Shown piece after piece: positions 24,412-32,446 of a DNA stretch of 64,000 bases. The notes below the pieces were generated by a model. It saw only the letters and a list, made by a program, of their open reading frames with translations, had not been told where the DNA came from and made no database searches. A program made the translations under genes and the position numbers. The stretch covers positions 62,001-126,000 of the forward strand of contig NZ_PSNW01000003.1 in assembly GCF_002930645.1 (NCBI RefSeq). Direction: 5' to 3'. How positions within the stretch are numbered: position 1 is the first letter of the stretch; every line of letters starts with the position of its first letter. Origin of the DNA: Solimonas fluminis (GTDB lineage Bacteria > Pseudomonadota > Gammaproteobacteria > Nevskiales > Nevskiaceae).

Positions 24412-27354
24412 TCAGGGAGGCGTCACATCGTCAAGGCGCAGACGCAGTTCATACCGCGTGTCGATGCCGCTGGGGCTGACTACCCGTAGCGTCAGGGCGC
24501 CCAACTGGTCACCCGGCACATAAGCCTCGTCGACGATGGTCCAGGAGTAAGTGTTGCCCTCTGCGGTGTCGTCGATCGTGTCGGGTACAACGAAGGAATC
24601 GACCGGAGTGATCGTTACGTCGCCGCCGTCGTTCGCCAAGGTGATCGTGGTTCCAGAAGGCATCGGCTGATCGTTGACATCGCGGACAACCACGCGGAAG
24701 GCCACCGTGCCGCCGGTTCCTGCGCGCGTCGGGATCGTCACGGTCGGCACAGTGCCGTCTTCGAGCACGAAGCTGCCCCCGCTCACCACGATGTCGGCAG
24801 TCGGAGGATTAATATCGATCACGGGCCTGGAATCCGACATGACCAGGGTCTCCGTATCGAACACGTAAAGGCTCTTCCTCGTGTCGCAGCCAGCGCCGGC
24901 GCAAAGCGTGCCGGTGAACAGGCCATTGGAGTCATCGCGCACGCCGTTACTGTTGAAGTCCACGAACTCTTCCGACCCAGCGTCGTAGATGCCGTCCAGA
25001 TCGTTGTCCAGCCAAGGCTCCGGCAGGTCCTCGAACGGCTCCCCGGTGTCATAAATTCCGTTGCCGTTGAGATCCACGAAGCTTTCCTCGCCGATGGCGT
25101 AAGCCAGGACCTGGCTGCGCGCACGCCGCGGATTCTGGCTGCGCCAAGTGGCGGAGCAGGTGCCATTCTCGATGAGGCAAGAGCCCACAATCGAGCCGCC
25201 GTTGGTGCGGAAAGCGAAGGCGGTACCATCCGGCGCCGGATTGTTGAAGCGGTCCGCGGCGCGAATCGTTGCCGTCACGGGGGTGCCATCGCGGGTCCAG
25301 GCTTCAGGATTATGCGTCGACAGCGACAGCGACACGCTGTCCTGGTCGGGCAGGCCCGTGGTGATCGTCAGGTTGCTGGAGACGGTCGATACCTTCGTCT
25401 CCACGCCACTGTTGATCTGGCTGGCCGTTGCCGTCACGCGGACGGTGGTCTGCACTGTACCCGCGCGCAGGCGAGTCACGACGCGTCCATTGGCATCGGT
25501 CACCGCACTGGTCGGTTCCAGCTGAATCCCGCCAACAACGGTGTTGGGCGTGAAGGTGACGGTCTGGTTCGGCAGCGGGCCACCGTTGGTGGTGCGGACC
25601 TGGAAGACCAGTTCCGAGACCTCGTTCAAGCCGGTGCCCTTGATGCCGATCGTGGTCGGCGTCGCGGAGACGAAGCTGATCGAGTTCAGCGGACCCGGCG
25701 GCGGCAGAGGCGGCTCGGGATCCGGCGTGAACGTCACCGTGGCCGTCTGGGTGCTCACGACGCCTCGCGGAGTGGTCACCTTGATCGTGAAGATGCCCGA
25801 GCGCGGCTCGTCGAGCCCGTCCGGCGGCTGGATCGCAAAATTATAGGGATACGGCGCGCCCACACTGGTGCAAGGTTGTATGTAGGTGCTGTCTCCTACG
25901 ATGGAGCCCAGCGACGTCGTGGCCGTCACCGTGGTCTGGCCCGGCATGGGCTGGCCGACGCTGTCGGAGACCAGTACGTTCACACCCACAGCGCCATTGG
26001 ACAGATCGATGGGGCTGGGGGAGATCAGGATGGTCGCGGCGGAGCCGGACATGATGATGCGCTGCGAATCACGCACATGCAGCGAGGTGGCCGTGTCGCA
26101 ACCCGAATCGCAGAGCACGCCGGTGAAGTTGCCGCTGCCGGTCGTGAAGCTGCCGTTGTTGTTGAAATCCAGGAAGGGCTCGTTGGTGTCGCGGACACCA
26201 TCCTCGTCATTGTCGACGAAAGCCTCATCCAGGTCAGCGAAGGGCTCGCCAGCGTCGTAGCGGCCATCGCCATTGACGTCGGTGAAGCTTTCTTCGCCGA
26301 TGGCCGTCGCCAGGATCGTCACGCGACGGTTCGCGACGCGCGGCTGCTGCGAGGTAAAGGTCACGGAGCAGGCGCCGTCGGTGGTAAGGCATTGCGGCTG
26401 GATCGCTCCGCCCTCTGCCCGGAAGGCCACAGCCGTTCCATCCGGCACAGGGTTATTGAAGCGATCGGCAGCGCGGATGTTGACGTTGGTCGTGGTGCCG
26501 TCGTAGTCACCGCCCTCGATGTTGAAGCAGCCCACGCTCAGCGAGAAGCTGTCCTGATCCGCCAATCCCGTCGAGATGACCAGCGAGTCCGACTGCGCCG
26601 GCGGAACGTTGGGCAAGCCGGTTTCGGCGGTAACGCGCACGCTGGTGGCTACCGTGCCGGAACGGACGGTCGTCTGCACGTAGCCGTTGCTGTCCGTCTT
26701 GCCGGTCGTGGGGTTCAGCGTAATGCCACCGACCGTCGTATCGAGACTGAAGGTTACATCGACATTGGCCACCGGGCCGCCGGCGGAGTTCAGCGCGCGG
26801 AACCGCACCGCCGAAGTCTCCGGCTGGCCAGCGCCGCGCAGCCGGATCGCTGTGGGGGTGGCGGAATCGAACTGCAGCGAACTGATCGGCGAGGGCTGCA
26901 CGGTAACCGTGCCCTGCGCCACGACCGTCGTGCCGTTGACGACCGCGGTGGCGCGAACCACGTCGCTGCCCGAGCACCCCAGTGCCCGATAGGTAACCGA
27001 GGCCTGGCCGGCGGTGGCGAATGCGGGGGTGTCGATCGACGCGCGGTCATTCGAAGTGCAAGGGGAGGAGAACGATACCTCCACGAGGCTCGTGACCAGG
27101 GCGTTCCCGTTCGCGGTATCAACAATATTGACGCGCAGGGTGGTGCTACCGCCGGCCGCCACCGGCGTCGTGCCGATCTCGATGGCCCCTGCGGTGAAGG
27201 TGGAGCCGTTCAGAACACCCATGCTGTATACCGGATCTGCCGGACCGCCGGGATTAGGGTTGCCGGTGCCATTGCCGACCGACCCGCCACCGCAGGCGGC
27301 CAGCATCAGCGACGAAACAGCCGCAAACAGCAACCCACGAGTGTTGTTGAACAT
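24412..27354 (-). CDS. Large Ig-like repeat lipoprotein with calcium-type Asp/Asn loops
   Basis: A 980-residue lipoprotein (lipobox 'LAAC', Cys21; then a Gly/Asn linker). It is built from bacterial Ig-like (invasin/BIG-type) beta modules. Residues ~157-480 and ~556-900 are two diverged copies of one long unit. Each copy holds 'AADRFNNPxPDGTA', an 'AIGEESF' motif and Asp/Asn-rich loops such as 'DVNGDGRYDAGEPF' and 'DLNGNGIYDTGEPF', which look like calcium-binding repeats. It is probably surface-exposed or periplasmic; an adhesive or structural role is inferred. Base composition is visibly less G+C-rich than neighbours, and tRNA-Arg lies just upstream of its start. Confidence 0.85.
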   Translation of the reverse strand: MFNNTRGLLFAAVSSLMLAACGGGSVGNGTGNPNPGGPADPVYSMGVLNGSTFTAGAIEIGTTPVAAGGSTTLRVNIVDTANGNALVTSLVEVSFSSPCTSNDRASIDTPAFATAGQASVTYRALGCSGSDVVRATAVVNGTTVVAQGTVTVQPSPISSLQFDSATPTAIRLRGAGQPETSAVRFRALNSAGGPVANVDVTFSLDTTVGGITLNPTTGKTDSNGYVQTTVRSGTVATSVRVTAETGLPNVPPAQSDSLVISTGLADQDSFSLSVGCFNIEGGDYDGTTTNVNIRAADRFNNPVPDGTAVAFRAEGGAIQPQCLTTDGACSVTFTSQQPRVANRRVTILATAIGEESFTDVNGDGRYDAGEPFADLDEAFVDNDEDGVRDTNEPFLDFNNNGSFTTGSGNFTGVLCDSGCDTATSLHVRDSQRIIMSGSAATILISPSPIDLSNGAVGVNVLVSDSVGQPMPGQTTVTATTSLGSIVGDSTYIQPCTSVGAPYPYNFAIQPPDGLDEPRSGIFTIKVTTPRGVVSTQTATVTFTPDPEPPLPPPGPLNSISFVSATPTTIGIKGTGLNEVSELVFQVRTTNGGPLPNQTVTFTPNTVVGGIQLEPTSAVTDANGRVVTRLRAGTVQTTVRVTATASQINSGVETKVSTVSSNLTITTGLPDQDSVSLSLSTHNPEAWTRDGTPVTATIRAADRFNNPAPDGTAFAFRTNGGSIVGSCLIENGTCSATWRSQNPRRARSQVLAYAIGEESFVDLNGNGIYDTGEPFEDLPEPWLDNDLDGIYDAGSEEFVDFNSNGVRDDSNGLFTGTLCAGAGCDTRKSLYVFDTETLVMSDSRPVIDINPPTADIVVSGGSFVLEDGTVPTVTIPTRAGTGGTVAFRVVVRDVNDQPMPSGTTITLANDGGDVTITPVDSFVVPDTIDDTAEGNTYSWTIVDEAYVPGDQLGALTLRVVSPSGIDTRYELRLRLDDVTPP

Positions 27355-27480
27355 TTTGCTCCAGCCCGCCGCGTCCCCCGCGGCTCGAGGTAAAAGTCAG
27401 CCCGATGCTATCCCAGAAAATCAATCAAAACAAGAAAGTCAGGCAACAAGTGAAAGTAGCGTGCAAAGTGCGCACCAGTG

Positions 27481-27556
27481 TGGTGCCCTTGGCAGGAATC
27501 GAACCTGCGACCTACCGCTTAGGAGGCGGTCGCTCTATCCACTGAGCTACAAAGGC
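27481..27556 (-). tRNA. tRNA-Arg (anticodon CCU)
   Basis: The minus strand gives a 76-base cloverleaf. The 7-bp acceptor stem is GCCTTTG with CAAGGGC (one G-U pair). A standard D-arm, a 5-bp anticodon stem around loop CTCCTAA (anticodon CCU, reading AGG), a GGTTCGATTCC T-arm and an encoded CCA end follow. AGG is a rare codon in this GC-rich genome. Confidence 0.96.
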
Positions 27557-27710
27557 GTCTTGGCACGGTCAGGCGACGTCTGGGGGCCGGCGCGTGACTT
27601 TATCCCTGGCGCCGGGGTCCGCATATTGTAGCGCCGCCCCGGTCAAAGCGGCTGTAAGCCATCCGCTATACTCGAACCGGTCCAAGGACCGGTCGCAAAG
27701 ATCCCAAACT

Positions 27711-29357
27711 GTGTATACCCAGTTCTTCCATCTCCGGGAGATGCCATTCGCCATCACCCCGGATCCCGCCTATCTCTATATGTCGCCGCGCCACCAGGAG
27801 GCGCTGGGGCATCTGCTGTACGGCACCGGCCAGCATGGCGGCTTCGTGCAGCTCACCGGCGAGGTCGGCACCGGCAAGACCACGATCGTGCGGACGCTGC
27901 TGGATCAGCGCCTGGCCGATGTCGACGTGGCCATGGTGCACAATCCGCGGCAGTCCGAGATGGAGTTCGTGCAGTCGATCTGCGATGAACTGCACGTCGG
28001 CTACCAGGCCCCGGTCACGCTCAAGACCCTGGTCGACGCCCTCAACAGCCACTTGCTGAAGAGCCATGCCGAGGGGCGCCGCACCGTCCTGATCATCGAC
28101 GAGGCGCAGAACCTGCGGCCGGAGGTGCTGGAGCAGGTCCGCCTGCTAACCAACCTCGAGACCACCAAGGACAAGCTGCTGCGCATCATGCTGATCGGCC
28201 AGCCGGAGCTGTCCGAGCTGCTGGCGCGCCCGGACCTGCGCCAGCTGGCGCAGCGCATCACCGCCCGCTTCCACCTGACCCCGCTGAGCGCGGCCGAAAC
28301 CACCGAGTACATCCAGCACCGCCTGCGGGTCGCCGGGGCCGAGACGGAAATCTTCACTCCGGCCGCCTGCCAGCAGGTGCACCGCTACGCCCGCGGCATC
28401 CCGCGCCTGATCAACATCGTCTGCGACCGCGCCCTGCTCGGGGCCTACTCCCAGGGCCAGCGCCGCATCACCCCGGAAATGATCAGGCATGCCGCGCGCG
28501 AGGCCATCGGCGAGTTGCCGACCACCTTCGACCCCGGCGCGCCGCGGCGCTGGGCCAGCATCGAGACGCTCAGCGCCGTCGCCCTGGCGGTCTGCACGCT
28601 GGCCTTCCTCTATACCTTCGTCATCGCTCCGCGCCTGCAGGCGGAAGCCCCGGCCGCTGCCGCGCCGGCCCCCGCCGTGGCTCCCGCCGGCGCGCCCCCG
28701 GCGGCGCCAGGGGCTGCGTCCCCCGCCGCCCCTCCCGCCCTGCCGGCCAGCCAGATGGAGCAGCTGCTGCGCATGCCCCAGCCGCTGCCGGACCTGATGG
28801 GCCAGCTGGTGCGCCTGTGGGGCGCCCAGCTGCGCCTGCCGCGCGGGGGCAACCCCTGCGAGGCCCTGAGCCGCGACCGGCTGGAGTGCTACCGCAGCAA
28901 CGGCAGCTGGTCGGACCTGGGCCAGATCAACCGGCCCGCGATCCTGGTGCTGAAGCTGCCGCAGGGCGAGCAGCATGTGCTGCTGCGCGAACTCACGACG
29001 ACGCATGCCGGCTTCGATACACCCTTCGGCGTGGTGCGGGTGGCGCTGAGCGAACTCGACACGCTCTGGAGCGGCGACTTCCTGCTGCTGTGGCGCCGCG
29101 ACACCGCGGAGGCCCCGCTGCGCCCCGGCGACCGCAGCCCCGCGGTGCCCCTGGTCTGGGAGCGCCTGGCGGAGCTCGACGGCATCGCCATCCCGCCGGA
29201 GGTGAACACCTACTTCGGACGCAAGCTGGAGGATGCGCTGCGGCAGTTCCAGCACCAGCGCGGACTGCCGGTGGACGGCGTGCTGAACACCCGCACGCTG
29301 ATCGCGCTGGGCGACGGCCAGCCCTCCACCCCGACGCTGCTGGGGAACCCCCGATGA
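27711..29357 (+). CDS. gspA: GspA/ExeA-type general secretion ATPase with peptidoglycan-binding domain
   Basis: A 548-residue protein. The N-terminal AAA ATPase has Walker A 'GEVGTGKTT' (50-58) and Walker B 'VLIIDEAQNL' (around 126-135). A transmembrane helix lies near 286-306, followed by an Ala/Pro-rich periplasmic linker and a C-terminal peptidoglycan-binding module ('LEDALRQFQHQRGLPVDGVL'). ExeA/GspA with GspB uses ATP to place the type II secretion secretin across peptidoglycan. I take the GTG at 27711, giving the family start 'VYTQFFHLREMPF'; the longer frame adds unconserved sequence near the tRNA. No other gsp genes are nearby. Confidence 0.92.
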   Translation: MYTQFFHLREMPFAITPDPAYLYMSPRHQEALGHLLYGTGQHGGFVQLTGEVGTGKTTIVRTLLDQRLADVDVAMVHNPRQSEMEFVQSICDELHVGYQAPVTLKTLVDALNSHLLKSHAEGRRTVLIIDEAQNLRPEVLEQVRLLTNLETTKDKLLRIMLIGQPELSELLARPDLRQLAQRITARFHLTPLSAAETTEYIQHRLRVAGAETEIFTPAACQQVHRYARGIPRLINIVCDRALLGAYSQGQRRITPEMIRHAAREAIGELPTTFDPGAPRRWASIETLSAVALAVCTLAFLYTFVIAPRLQAEAPAAAAPAPAVAPAGAPPAAPGAASPAAPPALPASQMEQLLRMPQPLPDLMGQLVRLWGAQLRLPRGGNPCEALSRDRLECYRSNGSWSDLGQINRPAILVLKLPQGEQHVLLRELTTTHAGFDTPFGVVRVALSELDTLWSGDFLLLWRRDTAEAPLRPGDRSPAVPLVWERLAELDGIAIPPEVNTYFGRKLEDALRQFQHQRGLPVDGVLNTRTLIALGDGQPSTPTLLGNPR

Positions 29358-30052
29358 GCTACATCCTCGACGCCCTGCGCAAGGCCGAGCGCGAACGCAA
29401 CCTCGGCCAGCCGCCTTCGATGCAGGCGGTCACGCAACCTTCGGCCCTGCACCGTCCGGCCCGGCGCCCGCTGTGGCCCGCCCTGCTGGCGCTGGCCGCG
29501 CTGCTGCTGATCGCCACGCTCGCGGCGCTGGCCTGGAAGTACCGCCGCGCCGCCAACCTGCCGGCCACCGCCGAGGTCCCGGCCCAGCCGGCGCCCGCGC
29601 CGGCGCCTGCGGCCGCCGCGGCCCTGCCCGGGGACGCGGTCAGCAGCTTCGACGACCTCGCCCCGCCGGAGCCTGCATTGCCGCCGGCCGAGGAGGACCT
29701 GCCCGGCTCGCCCATGGCCGAGCCCGCCGCCATCGAGCCCCGACCGGCGGCAGGCACGCCGGCCACCGCCCAGGCGGAACCCGAGGCCGTCGAGGAGCCG
29801 GAGGCGGAGGAGGAAGCCGTCCTGCCGCTGGTGCGCGACATGCCCCCGGCCTGGCGCGCCTCCTTCCCCCCGCTCACGGTGGAAGTCCACGTCTATGACG
29901 ACAATCCCGCCAAACGCTGGGTGATGGTCGGCTCGCGCCGCTACCGGGAAGGCGAGGCACTGGCCGAGGGCCCGCGCCTGGCCGAGATCACGCCGGACGG
30001 CATCGTCTTCGAGCACCAGGGCCAGCGCGCCCTGCTGCCGATCGCCCGCTGA
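29354..30052 (+). CDS. gspB: General secretion pathway protein B
   Basis: A 232-residue protein with the conserved start 'MSYILDALRKAERERNLGQ', one membrane helix (~44-62), a Pro/Ala/Glu-rich periplasmic linker and a C-terminal T2SSB domain ('LTVEVHVYDDNPAKRWVMV', 'SRRYREGE', 'ITPDGIVFEHQGQR'). It partners GspA in secretin assembly. It begins in an ATGA overlap with gspA, so the two are coupled. Confidence 0.93.
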   Translation: MSYILDALRKAERERNLGQPPSMQAVTQPSALHRPARRPLWPALLALAALLLIATLAALAWKYRRAANLPATAEVPAQPAPAPAPAAAAALPGDAVSSFDDLAPPEPALPPAEEDLPGSPMAEPAAIEPRPAAGTPATAQAEPEAVEEPEAEEEAVLPLVRDMPPAWRASFPPLTVEVHVYDDNPAKRWVMVGSRRYREGEALAEGPRLAEITPDGIVFEHQGQRALLPIAR

Positions 30053-30060
30053 AACGAAAA

Positions 30061-30086
30061 CGGGGGAACGGCAAGCCGCTCCCCCG
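30061..30086 (-). terminator. argD terminator
   Basis: Arms 30061-30072 and 30075-30086 pair over 12 positions. On the minus strand the one imperfect position becomes a G-U pair, and the stem is followed by TTTTCGTTTC, so it works best for argD. It may also stop gspB transcripts less efficiently. It lies between the two convergent genes. Confidence 0.85.
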
Positions 30087-30107
30087 TCCGTTCCCGCGGC
30101 TGTGCGT

Positions 30108-31331
30108 TCAGGCCACCGCGGCTCCAGCCGAGCCGGCGAGCTCCGCGCAGGCCGCGTCGAGGCGGCGCAGCGCCTCGGCCAGGTCGGCCTCGGAGATGTT
30201 CAGGGCCGGCGCGAAGCGCAGCACGTCCGGGCCGGCCACCAGCAGCCATACACCCTGCTTCAGGCCGGCGCTGACCACGTCCTTGGCGCGGCCCTTCCAG
30301 GCTTCCGCCAGCGGCGCGCCCAGCAGCAGCCCCAGGCCGCGCACCTCGCCGAACAGGCCGTAGCGGCGGCCGATCTGCTCCAGGCCCTGGCGCAGCTGCA
30401 CGCCGCGGGCCCGCACGTTGGCCAGGGTCTCGGGCCGCGCGATCTCCTCCAGCGCCGCGCCGGCCACGGCGCAGGCCAGCGGATTGCCGCCGTAGGTCGA
30501 GCCGTGCGTGCCGAAGGCCAGCGTCTCGGCCAGCTTCGCCGTGGTCAGCATGGCGCCCACCGGGAAGCCGCCGCCGAGGCCCTTGGCCGTGGTCAGGATG
30601 TCCGGGGTCACGCCCATCTCCATGTACGCGAACAGCGCGCCGCTGCGGCCATTGCCGGTCTGCACCTCGTCGAAGATCATCAGTGCATGGTGCTTCTCGC
30701 ACAGGGCGCGGACGCCCTTGAGAAAGGCCTCGGTGGCCGGCGTCACGCCGCCCTCCCCCTGAACCGGCTCCAGCACCACGGCGCAGGTCTTGTCGCTGAT
30801 GTGGTCCGCCAGCGTTTCCAGGTCGTTGTACGGCAGGTGCGTGATGTTGCCCGGCAGCGGCTCGAAGCCCTTGGTGTACTTCTCCTGCCCGCCCACGCTC
30901 ACCGTGAACAGCGTGCGGCCGTGGAAGCCGTTGTAGAACGAGATGATCTCGTTCTTCTCCGGGCTCTGGTTGTTGCCCCAGCGCCGCGCCAGCTTGAAGG
31001 CCGCCTCGTTGGCCTCGGAACCGCTGTTGCAGAAGAACACGCGCTCGGCGAAGGTCAGCTCGGTGAGCCGCTTCGCCAGCTTCAGCGCCGGCTCGTTGGT
31101 CATGACGTTGGAGATGTGCCAGAGCTTCTGCGACTGCTCGGCAATGGCCTTGACCAGCAGCGGATGGCAGTGGCCCAGGCCGGTCACGGCGATGCCGCAG
31201 GCCAGGTCCAGGTAGTCGCGGCCCTGCTGGTCCCAGATGCGCGAGCCTTCGCCGCGCACGGGGATGATCTCCGCGGGGGCGTAGTTGGGAACCATCACCT
31301 CGTTGAACAGCTGGCGATCGAGCTGCGACAT
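30108..31331 (-). CDS. argD: Acetylornithine aminotransferase family protein (PLP enzyme)
   Basis: A 407-residue class III aminotransferase. It has '[12 protein letters not shown]', '[18 protein letters not shown]', '[12 protein letters not shown]', '[15 protein letters not shown]' and the PLP lysine in '[18 protein letters not shown]'. The length and motifs fit ArgD (arginine biosynthesis) or the closely related AstC/DapC activities, which cannot be split by eye. ArgD is favoured because no arginine-succinyltransferase genes are adjacent. The ATG at 31331 has AAGGA upstream; the longer frame does not. Confidence 0.92.
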   Translation of the reverse strand: MSQLDRQLFNEVMVPNYAPAEIIPVRGEGSRIWDQQGRDYLDLACGIAVTGLGHCHPLLVKAIAEQSQKLWHISNVMTNEPALKLAKRLTELTFAERVFFCNSGSEANEAAFKLARRWGNNQSPEKNEIISFYNGFHGRTLFTVSVGGQEKYTKGFEPLPGNITHLPYNDLETLADHISDKTCAVVLEPVQGEGGVTPATEAFLKGVRALCEKHHALMIFDEVQTGNGRSGALFAYMEMGVTPDILTTAKGLGGGFPVGAMLTTAKLAETLAFGTHGSTYGGNPLACAVAGAALEEIARPETLANVRARGVQLRQGLEQIGRRYGLFGEVRGLGLLLGAPLAEAWKGRAKDVVSAGLKQGVWLLVAGPDVLRFAPALNISEADLAEALRRLDAACAELAGSAGAAVA

Positions 31332-31453
31332 CTTCCTTCTCCACAACGGCAAAAGGTCCGCCTCGCGGACCCAGGGGTCGAATTATATCCCCCCACGCCC
31401 GCCTTGCCAGGGTGGGCTTTCGCGGGGCACGACGGCGGGCGCGGCAACGGGCC

Positions 31454-32446
31454 CTAGTAGTAGATCGTGACCGTAACGGTATCGCTGTAGGCCCCGGCCC
31501 GGGGTGTCGGCTGCGGCGCCACCCGGCCATAGATGGTGACGTTCTGCGCGCTGCCGGTGCCGGTGCCGGCCACGGTGTCCGACCCCTGGGTGTTGCCCCA
31601 GCGCTGGCTGTAGCCGCTGTCGCGGTAGAGCTCGTAGCTCACATGGTTGCCGGCGGCGCTCTTCATGCGCCGCGTCGAGCCGGAGGCGTTGAGGCCGTTG
31701 TTGAGGCCCAGCTGGTAGGGCGTGGTGTTGGTGCAGCGCGGCTTCACGATGGCGGTGGTGTCGTAGTTGGAGACCAGCAGGCCCCGGGTGCCGAAATCGA
31801 TGTTCTCCACCGTGAAGCTGGGATCGCACTGCGCCGTGGCCTGCGCCTGCGCGGTGAAGGCGAAGCTGCCGGAGCCGCTGCCGTTGCCGCCGCTGGCGCA
31901 GCTGGCCGGGTAGCCCAGCAGGCCCAGCAGGAATTCGTTGTACTGGTAGACCAGCTCGGTGTGACTGCCGCTGAAGGCATTGGAATAGCTGCCCGGCACC
32001 GCGGTGGTCTGCCCGGCGGGCACGCGGCCGTAGACCGTGAAGCTGCCGCTGGCGCTGGCGCTGCCGAGCAGCGCGCCGATCTCCATGGTCGTCTCCACGG
32101 CGCCGTAGCTGTTGGAGCGCGTGCCCCAGATCAGGCTGCGGCCGGAATCCTTGTAGAGGTTGAAGTACAACGGATTGGCGCCGCTGGTCATCTGCCGCGG
32201 GTTGAAGTTGCCAGCGCCCTGCGCGCCCGCGCCGATGCTGAAGCACAGGCGCACGCGCGAGGAAGACAGGATGCTGGTGATGGTGCAGCTGTAGTTCAGC
32301 GTCGCCGTCACGTCGACGTTGCCGCCGAAGGGGCTGACCGGACCGAAGTTGATGTCGGACAGGCTGGCCGAGCAGCTGGTGGAGGCCTGCGCCGGCCGCG
32401 CGCCCAGCCCCAGCAGGAGCAGCAGCAGGACCGCGAGGCGCCTCAT
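31454..32446 (-). CDS. Two-domain spore coat protein U (SCPU) fimbrial protein, probable tip subunit
   Basis: A 330-residue exported protein (signal 'RLAVLLLLLLGLGARPAQA') with two SCPU domains. One is ~22-175 ('SCSASLSDINFGPVSPFGG', 'FTVYGRVPAGQTTAVPGSY') and one ~195-330 ('CDPSFTVENIDFGTRG', 'GRVAPQPTPRAGAYSDTVTV'). Both end in the donor-strand-style beta motif. It is the last gene of the fimbrial operon, overlaps the usher stop by four bases, and by analogy with Csu pili is a candidate tip adhesin. Confidence 0.87.
   Translation of the reverse strand: MRRLAVLLLLLLGLGARPAQASTSCSASLSDINFGPVSPFGGNVDVTATLNYSCTITSILSSSRVRLCFSIGAGAQGAGNFNPRQMTSGANPLYFNLYKDSGRSLIWGTRSNSYGAVETTMEIGALLGSASASGSFTVYGRVPAGQTTAVPGSYSNAFSGSHTELVYQYNEFLLGLLGYPASCASGGNGSGSGSFAFTAQAQATAQCDPSFTVENIDFGTRGLLVSNYDTTAIVKPRCTNTTPYQLGLNNGLNASGSTRRMKSAAGNHVSYELYRDSGYSQRWGNTQGSDTVAGTGTGSAQNVTIYGRVAPQPTPRAGAYSDTVTVTIYY

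Noticed and set aside
25312-27393. Plus-strand 693-codon frame across the Ig-like lipoprotein
   Set aside because: Arg/His/Gly-rich shadow frame. The minus-strand protein has a signal peptide, repeats and conserved domains.
27594-27710. N-terminal extension of gspA to 27594
   Set aside because: The extra 39 residues are unlike the family start and run close to the tRNA; the GTG at 27711 restores the conserved beginning.
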